Origin: Membranipora membranacea
Taxonomy: Eukaryota; Bryozoa; Gymnolaemata; Cheilostomatida; Membraniporidae
Length of the DNA: 64,000 bases
Reading direction: 5' to 3'
NCBI GenBank assembly: GCA_914767715.1
Contig: OU612070.1
Coordinates: 28,818,025-28,882,024 of the forward strand
Made by a program: the position numbers and the translations under genes. The notes under the pieces were generated by a model, which was not told the origin of the DNA, made no database searches, and was given only the letters and a program-made list of their open reading frames with translations. Below are positions 1 to 11,180 of the stretch, piece by piece (the stretch's first letter is position 1; each line of letters opens with the position of its first letter).

Positions 1-145
1 CGGAAACTTTCCACTGCAGTCTTATAAAACATTGGGTTCCAGAGAAGTCAATGTCAAAAACCGGTAATAAGAAAAAAGCAGATTTAGGTAATCTTCGATT
101 AAGAGGGATCGGTCTCTTATAAAACTACAAAATTTCTCGTTTAAG

Positions 146-3100
146 GTTTTGCTAAAGTTGGTGGTTATGCTGGCCTGGTTGACAAGTTTGTTGGACCAGC
201 TGCTTGGCCTAACTTTACTGTTGAGTATGAGAATATGAAAGAACAAGGCATCAACACAACAGACTTTCAGGACCGATACGCTGGATGTGGTAAGTGCAAT
301 GTATATTTTGTATTACCTTCTGATATGATGTGCGTCTGAAGCATCAAGTTAGTGTCTCTGAAAATATATTTTGATGGCTATCCCACAATGCAATTTTTTT
401 TCTGAATTTCCAAGCATTTCATTTCCATGATATCATATAGGAGAATGAGATGATCTTATTGGGATTTCCAGGTTAAATTTGCATTTTGGGGTCTTTGTTG
501 ACACTCTCTTTTTGATTTGATCAAATTTTGCAAAGGCATTGCATAGTTTTCCATTTTGATACATCACAAGATTGTAATTTTGAAAACTGTCCAGTATTGA
601 TGAGAATATTTTGTACGACTGTAGGTAAGACACCTGAGAATTCGTTTCACTTAATGAGACCAGCTGATGATGGTAATCTCCCCTGGACTGGAGTTATCTT
701 TGGTCTCACCATCTCTAGTATCTGGTACTGGTGCTCAGATCAGGTCGGTTTTAGAGCATATATTTGATCATTTGTATCAGCTGTGAGGCCACTCTTGTCT
801 ATTGGGAGGGAGAATTGTCTGATTCACGACCTTGGGGATTCAAGTAATAAGTAGCATAATTAGACTGGTCACATTTAAATATAGTTTAAATTCAGCGTTA
901 TTGTGTGCAATATTCCATGGAGGAGATATTCCAAAATTATCCTCAATCGGTTTGAAGATGCCAACAAAGTATGATCTTAAAGTTCACTGAAAGCTTCTCC
1001 TCAGTGAAAACTTGTTCGACTAAAACCAAAATATGTGGAATACTGATTGCACGTAGTAATATTATCTCTTGACATGACATAGTATCTAACTGTCAGCCGC
1101 TGCTCTCTCTCCCACATAGGTGATTGTCCAGAGAGCACTTGCAGCTAAGAACATGACTCATGTCAAAGCAGGGACAATCCTCGCAGGTGTTCTCAAAATC
1201 CTTCCTCTTTTCCTAATGGTCTTCCCAGGAATGATCTCAAGGATTCTGTTTCCAGGTAAGTTTTGAGCAAAGTATTACCAGAAAAAAATATCAGAGGTTT
1301 CGGGGTTATGATAATGATATCACCTTTATAGTAATGCAAATATTGAGAGTGTGAAGAGTGACAACATGTGAGTGAAAAAGTCACAGTCAAATATTTGGAA
1401 ATATCACTTGAAAATCTGTCTTCCCTTGGTTTCTCAATAAGATATTCATACTATCCAACTCAAACCAAACTCATCGGGAGTTATTTCCCACGACAAAACA
1501 GAAGACAAATCCAAACTCTTATTATATATATATTTTATTTAGCTGATGTACTGAAGGTTACTGTTGTTTTTATAGAGCTGGTGGGATGTGCCACACCAGA
1601 TGATTGTGTAGCTGCTTGTGGTAACAAAGCTGGTTGTACCAACATAGCTTATCCTCTCCTAGTAGTCCAGCTCATGCCAAATGGCGCCAGAGGTCAGTAC
1701 GTGTATTATTATTAGCAGGGTTTAAGTTCATTTCATATCCTAGATATACACCAGGTTAACGGCATTAAAGTAAAACATTTACTATTATACCTCATTTTGA
1801 AATTTCCTAGGTGGTTAATATACAGAACCAACTCACACTGTCACTTAATCAACTATAATATATGATTGGAGACACAATATTCTACATATTTATCGTAATA
1901 ATATATAAATGATAGCTGGTGGTGGACTGGTTGTCCATCAAGTTTAGACAGGAGACTCAATCTCCCATTTCAAAAATATTATTAAACACTTCTATGACCT
2001 CCCATATTTTCTCAGGTTTGATGCTGGCTGTTATGATGTCAGCACTGATGTCTTCCCTCACCTCCATATTTAACAGTAGCTCTACCATATTCACCATGGA
2101 TATCTGGAGACAATTCAGGAAGAACGCCAGCGAGATGGAACTCATGATAGTGGGCAGGTCAGTCAGTACGAATACAAAAATTAGTCAGACTCATGGCATG
2201 CAATGGTCTACAGAGCATTTAGGGCAAATCTACACATTTCACACACAGCCGGTTTGGCCAAAGTACTGCGGTCAATCTCAACAAGTTAGCCGAACTCTCG
2301 ATGAATTTAATCAAAGAGTAAGACCCTTTGATCTGAGCTGAAACTTTAATGGAGCATAATGACAGCTGCCTATTTTATAGGCTTTGGTGTGAAAGTGATT
2401 ATGAAACCAACAAAGATTGACAGTCCCTATTAATATGTTCTCTGTTGCGGTTTGACAAGTCTTCTTAAAATTAGCAGCAAAGGTTTGCCTACATCTTATC
2501 TATTTTATAATCTATTTCACACATCTCTTAAACGATTACAGGGTGTTTGTGATCGTGGTTGTGGGTGTGAGTATAGCGTGGATTCCTATAATCCAGAAGG
2601 TGTCTGAGTTATTCCACTACATACAGGGTATTACATCCTTCCTCGCCCCTCCAGTATGTGCTGTGTATGTGCTCGCTATCTCATGGAAGAGAATCAACGA
2701 ACATGTAAGTTCTATCATTTCCACCATTCACCCATATTTTTGTTAGAAATGTGATCGCCTAAAATATGTGATTATCCTCCCTTGCATTGCTCTTGAACTA
2801 TCCCATATGAGTCACAGCATTACCTCTTGGTCATAACTTCTGCCACTGCCATTATCTGAGGTGATGATGATGGGAAGACACCTCCATCTACATCAGCGCT
2901 TACAGTAGCGGCGCTGTTCTGACATACTTACAGAAAATCAGAAAATTTTGCATTGACACACTGACAGTTAAACCTTTTATTTTTGTAGGGTGCATTCTGG
3001 GGTCTGATGGTTGGACTGGTGGTTGGTTTGATCAGGTTTATCTGGGAGTTCAGCTACGGACCAGCACCTGCTTGTGGAGATGTAGATACGAGAAGCCCTA

Positions 3101-4393
3101 TCATCACTCAAGTTCACTATCTACACTTTGGTATCATCCTGTTTGTGATTGTGATGGCCGTCACCACAGTAATCAGCCTGTTAACTCAACCCATAGATGA
3201 GAAACATGTATGTCAAATAACTGATATTACCCAGATATTTAAGTACATTGTTCTTGATTGCATTGATTGAAACTGAGAAATGATTCTGGAGAGTGCAACA
3301 ATTGAAAGTCATACTTAGATAGAACATACCCTATCTATGAAAATTTTTTGTATATGAATTCATCCTATATAGCATAATTTTTCAGATTCATGTTGGTTTC
3401 TTTTCTGGTGAAGGTCCAGCGGTTGAACCACACACTGACGACCCGCTAGATTGTAAATAAATTATTATGGCAATGCTACAGAAACGCCAGAGTGACCTGT
3501 TTTATCAAGAAACTTTTTGTTCGCAGTTGAGAAGATTGACCTTCAGCTCTCGTTTTGAGGAGGGAGAAAGAGTAGAAATAACACCAGATGACCCTGAATC
3601 TACAGAGGGATCAGATGAGGAGATGGGCATGGCCACATCCACCCTGCCACTCAAAGAGAAAACTGTCGATGGAGCTGAGACTCAAGAAGAATCTGAGGAA
3701 GACACAGAAACCGATGAAAAGAGTGAGTATTCAACTGAACAGCTTATTGATGTGAAGCATAACCAGTAGGCTATACTATAGTCATGGTTCCCAGGCGGCT
3801 CTTTTTCAAACATTTTGAGTTACTTTTCCATGTGAGCAAACCTTTTCACAATACATGTCATAGTTTGCCCAAGCTGTTGGTAGTGGTGTTTTATTATAAA
3901 CCGCATTTCAACCCATGTTTGAGTCAGTCCAATGTTGGCGGGGATGTGGTCGATAATGAAATGCCAATACCAGCAACTGGGTTTAGTTCGAGCCATAGAC
4001 TATGGTCTGAGCTCTTTACAGATTTATAGCCCTATAACGAGCAGAAGGGTTTGAGTCAGCCTTGAAATTCATAAGCACAAACATTAACACGGTCAACAGG
4101 GTCTTTTTTGGAAGCAGTCACAAAATTTCGTGTGCTATTGACGCAAATTCAGAGCTAGCTTCATATTTATTCTTTCTGTTGCAGGTCAACCAATACCATG
4201 GTACAAAAAAGCGCTGTTCTGGATATGCGGCATTGAAGGTATGTCAAACAACAAAGAGAAAGCCAGGCAGCGCTGCAAACCAATCGAGATGGATATGAAC
4301 ATTGATGAGGAGCCCTGCAAAGCAACGATAGTCAACATCACCGCTATTATACTCATGATAGGTACTGCTTTCATGTGGGGATATTACGCATAA
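146..4393 (+). CDS. SLC5/SGLT-family sodium/solute symporter, C-terminal nine exons (5' partial)
   Basis: Encodes the last ~480 residues of a sodium-coupled solute symporter of the plasma membrane (SLC5 family, SGLT/SMIT branch). Exons read from frames and GT-AG signals: 146-289, 625-743, 1120-1255, 1576-1692, 2016-2157, 2542-2704, 2989-3207, 3527-3722, 4185-4393; all phases join. Recognisable family blocks are [20 protein letters not shown] with [19 protein letters not shown], a Cys-rich loop followed by [47 protein letters not shown], and a C-terminal WICGIEG followed by a last helix ending FMWGYYA. The cytoplasmic loop in exon 3527-3722 is very acidic (Glu/Asp-rich). The N-terminal ~200 or more residues lie upstream of the window. 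The substrate (glucose, myo-inositol or another) cannot be told; the C-terminus looks nearer SGLT4/SMIT2 than SGLT1. Confident in family, less so in subtype. Confidence 0.93.
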
Positions 4394-4477
4394 AACCAAA
4401 TTACGCAGCAAATTACGCAGCAAAGGATGGAGGGGTCTAAGTAGTCAAAGATGAATTCTGTTCAGTCAAGTTTCTAT

Positions 4478-4483
4478 AATAAA
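4478..4483 (+). terminator. Poly(A) signal of the SLC5 gene
   Basis: An AATAAA hexamer lies 85 bases after the stop codon of the symporter gene and is the first good polyadenylation signal downstream. It implies a short 3' UTR. Inference from position only. Confidence 0.5.
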
Positions 4484-4951
4484 CATAAATGTTTGAATGC
4501 GTTGCACATACAAAATGTATGCTCAGGTTTTCACAAGAGGTAATGGGAGCCTCTTTTTTTAGTTAGTGTAAGAAACATTCGTGTATGAATACGCCACTAT
4601 ATCAAAAAACTATGTCAGTCACTGACGGGCACACATACTGTCAAACCATCAGAAAAGCGATTGGCCATAATGTAGATGTCAAACACACACATCAGGAGTA
4701 TGAAATACTATAGGTCTCATGTTAGACTCAAAGAGATAGATTTAATCAACATGACTTTTTTTAATCAGATTGTAAGCTCTCAATAACTTCCATTTTTTGT
4801 ATTATAATGTTTTTTTTGAGGATATTTTCAGCTTTTTTTCCGCTAGGCTAATTATAATAACTCAATTTCCAATGAGAATGGTGCCAACAAATCTATTTTC
4901 AATCCAGTTGTTATCATTCAAAGACATATCCTCCGTATATTCAGTTTAGAC

Positions 4952-5052
4952 TAGATTAAGTGCTCAAACGGTGGCGGGATGCTGGTAGAGGCATTTCATT
5001 GATAATGAAATGCCTCTACCAGCATCCCGCCAACGTTTGAGCACTTACACTT
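4952..5052. mobile_element. Small fold-back element with 43-bp arms and 9-bp flanking repeats
   Basis: Arms at 4958-5000 and 5004-5046 are inverted copies with one mismatch in 43, separated by a 3-base loop (GAT). The 9-mer AGTTTAGAC occurs at 4943-4951 and again at 5053-5061, immediately flanking the element, as a target-site duplication would. A 9-bp duplication is known for Mutator-like elements and for some fold-back elements, but no transposase or conserved terminus identifies the family here. A partial relative (GATAATGAAATGCC with nearby ACCAGCA) lies at about 3928-3980 in the last SLC5 intron. Confidence 0.6.
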
Positions 5053-5868
5053 AGTTTAGACCTATAACTATATATTGAGTGAGGCTTATTCATGTGAATG
5101 TAGGTATATTATGTATTATATTCGATGGTTGATGCCACCTTACATGCTATGTTGGCACAGTGTGATTTTTTTGCAGACCGAATTTTGATAATAAAATGTT
5201 AACATGAAAGCAGACTAAATTACTATTCTTATCATAAGAAACTGTTTGCATTATATATATGGCCATAAACTTGATACATATATATATTTATAAAGATTTA
5301 AAATGATCATCATCATCTTTCATTCATCGAATGCAGTAGTCATAATTTCATTTCAAACAATCTGTCAATAAGGCTAACCATGATTGGAAATTTACTTTAA
5401 AAATAGTTAAAATGATTCAATACCTTTAATAATTTGTAACCCAAATACAAGATGCAAATTTGGGCAACAATGTCAAATGTTTTCAGGCTCTGCCAATTTT
5501 TATTTTGATATTTTTACAAAATACTTTCCAAGATTCAGAATATCTTCTGTACATAGGTATCACAATCACTCAAAAACTCACAGCTCAGATTATATATATA
5601 CGCGCAGTCCAGCGCAAACGTTTTTGTTGCAGTCCTACTTGTATCATAACGATTATGTGTAGGAAGTAAATCACCACAAATTTGTTTGAAAGATTAGTCA
5701 TACATCTCAGAAAAGGATAAAAAAAAATTAGCAATAAGCACATTCCATATGCTGGTCTGACATGGAGGACTCATGACTTAGCGATGGAATATAACGATAA
5801 GAGAAAGGACGGAGGTATGATCGTTACTTGAAGAAGGGCTTGTGGTAGTAGACTTGTGCAGGAGTAGG

Positions 5869-8800
5869 TCAGAGCGTATCTCCAGTCATTATAGATATAA
5901 AGTCCTCCATACTAACTGTAATCACAAGTAATCACAAGTAACAGGTATTGTAAAGATAACAAGTTTTTAACCGCCATATGGTTTTAAATCACCAAAAGCA
6001 TATGCAATTTGTAGTCCAAGTTTTTATTAATTTTATCTCAATAATTGGTATTTAAACGCAAAATCACGAAAACCGTTCAACAACTGGTTGCCCTTTAAGC
6101 AAAGCGCTGGAGATGCAACTATTCACTGTGTCATGGCATTCAGTCACCAGTGAGAGTGTGCTTGAGTGAGTACTTTTGGTTACCATTGTGAGGTAGAGCT
6201 CTGACCGATTGAAATACAGCTTAGCTGGGTAACGAACAGATTTAAAGACCGTTAGCTCCACATAGTCACATACAATTTATACATGTATAACTGCCATAAC
6301 ATGAAATCATAAACTTCACACAAACTGGGTATATATCGCACTCTGATATAAATAACACTCACTTTCACCATCTTGGTCTGTGTCAAACTCATCTATCATT
6401 GCTCTCAGCTCATCATCGTTGATCTCCTCACCCAAATCTCTGCAGTAATAATTACTCATCATCACATTTTGTAATTCACAATAAATATGTCATCCCAAAG
6501 ACGAAGAATTGGTTATCATAAGCATTAAAAGGAATCAAGTGGCTATATAATTAAAGGAGTTGTCCTCTTACTATTTTGCAAAGAGAAGGCAACTTGAAAC
6601 TCTATGAAAGGTTTTTATCCTTTTTTTATTAGCAACTTTTATTGTTATGTTATGGAATTATCGTTGGATTCATTAACCTTTATTTTGAAATTTTAAAAAC
6701 AAGATACTATTCCCAAAGCTGAACGTTATAAATAATAGAATATAGAAGCAGAGCCTATAACTGTCTCATACCACAAATAAAGTAGTATGTGCAATAGATG
6801 GATAGATAATTTCATTTTCTCTTTCAGAAATGTGCCAAACACAATGTAAGCAATTTCCACATTTATGATCATCCAATTTGTTGCTATCTCTTTCCAAGTA
6901 AACAGAACACCAAAGCATGTATGCGATGCTCTGTTACGAACAGAAACAGCACAGAACATCAATACACAGTGACTTTCTCTTGGCCTTTCTCATGCACTAG
7001 CCTTGTCACACAACTACTAAGACAAAAAAGTAGCTGCATGGCAAGGCTAATGATGTATTAGATCAATAAAACATTTGAACCTACCTTGCTACACGCCTTA
7101 AATTCCTGAGGCTTATTTTACCAGATGTATCATCATCGAAAAGATGAAATGCCTTCATCATCTCTTCTTGAGGGTCTCTATCCAGCATCATGTCTGTTAC
7201 TGTAAATGATTAATCAGCAGGTATACATTATTTGTGGATGCTGCTAGACATGGTTGTGTTTGATGCCAGAGGTCTCCGTGTGCTCAGAATTCAATAAATG
7301 AATTCAAATTCGTGTGGATGTAAAATAGTCTTCAGCACATCATGGTGCTATTAGTCAGCCCTAGCCTTGTAGAGTAACCCTACTTGGCGTAACATTCCAT
7401 CATACTGTCTCTGTTCATTTTTTCACCTATCAGGTGTGTTCTAATAATTCTAAACATGCTTTATCATGATTATATTGATCTACAGCCAATGAATTATTGG
7501 TTATTCTCAATGATTTAAAAAGTGAAGCCTCAACACAAATAATAGCTAGCTAATAAGACAAATTTGGCCTGTTTGTCCCACCCAAGGTGGTTGGCTCGCG
7601 ATCATGGTTTATATGTATAGAAGGTATTGAGCTATTCTTGTGTGTGTACTGGATGGTGATTGAAGGTTGGCATCAATGCAATATATGCCATTGAGACACC
7701 AACTCCTTTTATGTGTTTCAGCTATGATTGGCCAGTGTCACTAATATACAGATGAATTTCATCGATCAGTGAAAAAGGTGACGGAACTCGGTGTCGCTCC
7801 TCTATACAGTGGAAATTTTGAAAAAAGGTTTACCAAACTGATACTGACTCATGTTATGGTAACAAGACTCACCAACTTCGTTGAAATCATCGAACTCAAT
7901 TTTTCCACTGTTGTTCTTGTCAAAGTCTCTCAGTATTTTCAACACTTCCACCTTTTTCATCTCAAAACCCAGAGCTTTCAGCGCAACCTACATTAGATGA
8001 AAATAACTATATTGAACAACAGATCCAATGGGAATACGACAAAAATATCAGAGCTTTGTGTGGGACCTTGCATATGATTTTTCATGAACTTGCATATTGT
8101 GTTTGTAACGTTGCATATTATTGGTCCTCCCGGTTTGACAAGACTGGTGATCAGATGATACAATCCTTAGACATGCACATAAGTTTGCATTCTAACCTTC
8201 AATTCGTGATAATCAATAGCTCTGTCTTTGTCCGAATCAAACAGATCAAATGATTCTCTGATTTCCTGCTTCTGTTCATCAGATAGTTCTCTTCTTCTCT
8301 TCAGTCTGGCAGACCTGTCTCCTCTCTCCGATCTACAATCAGTGACAATCAGTGACAATCAACCTGTCTCCTCTCTCCGATCTACAATCAGTGACAATCA
8401 ATCTGTCTCCTCTCTCCGATCTACAATCAGTGACAATCAATGCCATAGGTGTGTGTGTGTGTCTCTGTAGGGCTCTGGTATGAGGCAGACCTGTCTCCTC
8501 TCTCCGATCTACAATCAGTGACAATCAATGCCAATCAGTGACAATCAGTGACAATCAATGCCATAGGTGTGTGTGTGTCTGTAGGGCTCTGGTATGAGGC
8601 AGACCTGTCTCCTCTCTCCGATCTACAATCAGTGACAATCAGTGACAATCAACCTGTCTCCTCTCTCCGATCTACAATCAGTGACAATCAATCTGTCTCC
8701 TCTCTCCGATCTACAATCAGTGACAATCAATGCCAATCAGTGACAATCAGTGACAATCAATGCCATAGGTGTGTGTGTCTGTAGGGCTCTGGTATGAGGC

Positions 8801-9123
8801 AGACCTGTCTCCTCTCTCCGATCTACAATCAGTGACAATCAACCTGTCTCTTCTCTCCGATCTACAATCAGTGACAATCAATGCCATAGCTGTGTGTGTG
8901 TGTGTCTCTGTAGGGCTCTGGTATGAGAAACCTTGGAAAACTCATTCCCTATGGGTAGGAATTAAAAGTGCACGATATTCTAACATCTATCAGGTGTGTC
9001 TAAAATTGATGGCCTGAATATTTTTGCTGGTTACTAAATCTTTGTATTTCCGAATACTTACCGTAGAGAAGTCATTTCTGATTAAGTGCCCTTTTGAGGT
9101 TTGTTGAGCTAAAGTTGTCTTTG
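5869..9123 (-). CDS. CETN3: Centrin-3, EF-hand protein of the centriole
   Basis: Complete 161-residue calcium-binding centrin. Centrin-3 acts at centrioles/basal bodies, and in the TREX-2 mRNA-export complex in some species (family knowledge). Coding exons on the minus strand: 9062-9075 (ATG at 9075), 8197-8314, 7873-7987, 7085-7199, 6363-6439, 5869-5915; all phases join. The basic N-terminal [18 protein letters not shown] block and four EF-hand loops are visible at about residues 31-42, 67-78, 104-115 and 140-151. Loops 1 and 4 look best kept; loop 2 ends in Asp, and loop 3 ends in Asn. [27 protein letters not shown] and the C-terminal FISIMTGD favour centrin-3 over centrin-1/2. The ATG exon starts at 9123 after a good acceptor (pyrimidine tract then CAG), so an untranslated exon lies further upstream. 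Length fits the family (human 167). Confidence 0.93.
8315..8930. repeat. Compound minisatellite inside centrin-3 intron 1
   Basis: Built from a 39-bp unit beginning CCTGTCTCCTCTCTCCGATC and containing ACAATCAGTGACAATCAA, grouped into larger blocks that end with a (GT)n run and GTAGGGCTCTGGTATGAG. The unit continues from the 5' edge of exon 2, and AGACCTGTCTCC, which carries the exon 2 splice acceptor on the minus strand, recurs at 8487, 8601 and 8801. Because 39 is a multiple of three, open frames cross the array on both strands; they are by-products of the period. Confidence 0.9.
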
Positions 9124-11180
9124 CTGTGAATAAGAAAAGAAAATTAGTCAATTAAAGCATTTAAAATTGAGTTCATTATTGATTCTTGGGATTTACTGAC
9201 AGTCTAGTGATTGCACATCAAATCTAGGTTATTTTCATGATTGGGTTCGCAAAAGATCCTTAGCCTAAACTACCAAATTCTTCTTGCTTTAGGTAGGCCT
9301 AGTTTGACAGCCCGATAAGGAACAAATCAAATTGAGATTTAGTCGCATGCCATTTCTATTTGCAGGCTATGCGACAGCGTCCCAATCTTGTGGGTATTTC
9401 AATTAGAAACAGTCAAAATCGCAATCTGCTAGGGCTCTCGCTTTCAGATCGCTAACTCAATGATGGAACTATAGGGGAAGGTCGGGCACGTTGAGCCATG
9501 GGGCACGTTGATCCACCCCACTTTTTTCAAATACCATTTTATGTTTTGAGTTTTCCCCACCATCAGAGGTCATGTGACCAAGGGCACCCTTTTTGAGCAG
9601 ACAAAAATAAAGATAGCTACTAAGGGAAGATAATTATTTAGTTTTTCATCGTTTTTATCGTAAAAAGTAAATAATACGCTAATTGACGGAAATTTCATCT
9701 ATTCTCAACAGGGCGTGACTGAGAATTTGCAACTTTTATTATGTGATAACATCATATTTAGTCTCAATTTCACATAATCTAAACTTATCTCTAATGGAGA
9801 GATTTTGTTGAACTTGAGTTGAAAGTGAAAAACAGGCTGTTGGGGCACGTTGAGCCATGCCCGATGGGGCACGTTGAGCCATGCCCTGCAGTATATGAAT
9901 GTTATATGATGAAAGTGTATATGAAGTATATGTACACAAAAACAGAAACATTGTAATTGATGTTTCTTTAATGAAGTTAGCAATACTCTGAGTTCACTTT
10001 TCCCTTCACTTAACATCAAGTTTGCCGTGTGCAAGCTTTCCTCTACCGCAAATGTTTCGGAGATTTATTTTGTGTTGCGAATTATATTTTATAGTTTAAT
10101 TGAGTGAAAAACTGCGCTGTTGCAATGAATTAGGTTGCTTTTCTTTATTTCATATGGTTGCAATGAATTAAAAAGTTGTGACCAGCAAAGAGATGACCAT
10201 AACAGAGTGGCTCAACGTACCCCATACAAAATGCGGACCCGGCTCAACGTGCCCCGTGCTTGGGGCACGTTGAGCCGCTTTCCAATTTTTTTTGAAACAG
10301 CAATATTTCCTTTTCTTGCTGCAGTAGGTTTCTGACCTCACTCATGTTGATGGAAGACATGAAGACCTATTTCAGTGCCAAATTTTGTTAATCTGGCGCA
10401 ATTCAACTGCATGTTACAATCAAATATGTAAAAACTGGCTCAACGTACCCCGCCTTCCCCTATACATTCTGAGTGAGCGATTTGGGAGTGATTTTGTGTA
10501 CTTGAAAGACCAAGTGAGTGATAATTTTGAGCGATGTGATAGTGATAGCTTGCTTTAGTAATGCTTCGCTCTTTCTAATTAAAAGACCCCCCAGAGCAAC
10601 TAGAGGCCCCACAAATGATAAACAGAACACATATGTCATGAATGACCTTCAAATGAAAACATTGGCCATCATAATCCGTTCATATCAGCTTCACTTAGGC
10701 TTACAGGCTGTAAAATGGCACAACAAATGCCATGGATGGTCTATCTATTTAGTAATTATTAGTTAATGATTTAATTAATAAAAACAAATAATAATAATAA
10801 TTGATTTACTATCAATTTCAATTGTCCGGCTCAGATATTAAAGCCCAGTCACACAACTCACCCACAACACAATAGTTGAGCTTTTTTACTCCTGTTTCCC
10901 AACTGTTTTGTATACAGTAGCACTAGATCTAGATTCTTTGATAAAGTCCTTAATTTCAATTTTTTGAAATTTATTGTTTTCAAACAAGAGAAAGCATTTA
11001 GATTGACTCGCTACTTTTTATTCTTGCCTTTAGGGTGAGGCGTCATAAACCCACATCAAGTTATATCACCCAATTTATTATCTGCGTCTATAATTCTACA
11101 TCCGGTATTTTTCCTTCATTGAGACTTTTTCACTCAAGAGTGTCTCACTACTTTTTGTCTAACACATTTTTTCTGCAAAG
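9124..11180. other. Divergent intergenic region, centrin-3 / BPNT1
   Basis: Head-to-head spacer between the first seen exon of centrin-3 (-) and the ATG of BPNT1 (+). About half of it is the TIR element at 9470-10464. The last 200 bases before BPNT1 contain ACATCCGGTATTTTTCC near 11098, which includes an ETS-like ATCCGG core, and are the likeliest promoter. An untranslated first exon of centrin-3 probably lies here but I could not place it. Confidence 0.5.
9470..10464. mobile_element. Non-autonomous TIR DNA transposon with repeated subterminal 15-mer
   Basis: Ends are inverted: TATAGGGGAAGG at 9470-9481 and its complement CCTTCCCCTATA at 10453-10464, followed inward by GGGCACGTTGAGCC-type sequence on both sides. 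The 15-mer GGGGCACGTTGAGCC or a near variant recurs inside: forward at 9484-9497, 9500-9514, 9842-9856, 9866-9880 and 10262-10276; reverse at 10209-10223, 10241-10255 and 10437-10451. The copies at 10241 and 10262 face each other as a hairpin. No transposase frame is present. The target duplication is ambiguous (TA or TATA could belong to the TIR). Probably mobilised in trans; superfamily not assigned. Confidence 0.75.

Larger units (their letters stand above)
4394..5868. other. Intergenic spacer between convergent genes
   Basis: Tail-to-tail spacer between the SLC5 gene (+) and centrin-3 (-). It holds the SLC5 poly(A) signal, a 9-mer tandem (AATTACGCAGC twice near 4400-4425), and a 43-bp-arm hairpin element listed separately. 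The rest is AT-rich. A TTTATT at 5499-5504 could serve as the centrin-3 poly(A) signal on the minus strand. No further gene seen. Confidence 0.7.

Noticed and set aside
378-395. TATCCCACAATGCAAT here and again at 15668, resembling a ZNF143-type site
   Set aside because: Both copies are intronic with no promoter context; two matches in 64 kb are weak evidence.
8315-8358. Extension of centrin-3 exon 2 upstream into the repeat (reading RSERGDR)
   Set aside because: The frame is open, but the phase of the ATG exon joins exactly at 8314 and gives the family-like N-terminus.
8228-9017. Plus-strand open frames over the centrin-3 intron
   Set aside because: They are in the minisatellite, antisense to a clear centrin-3 exon.
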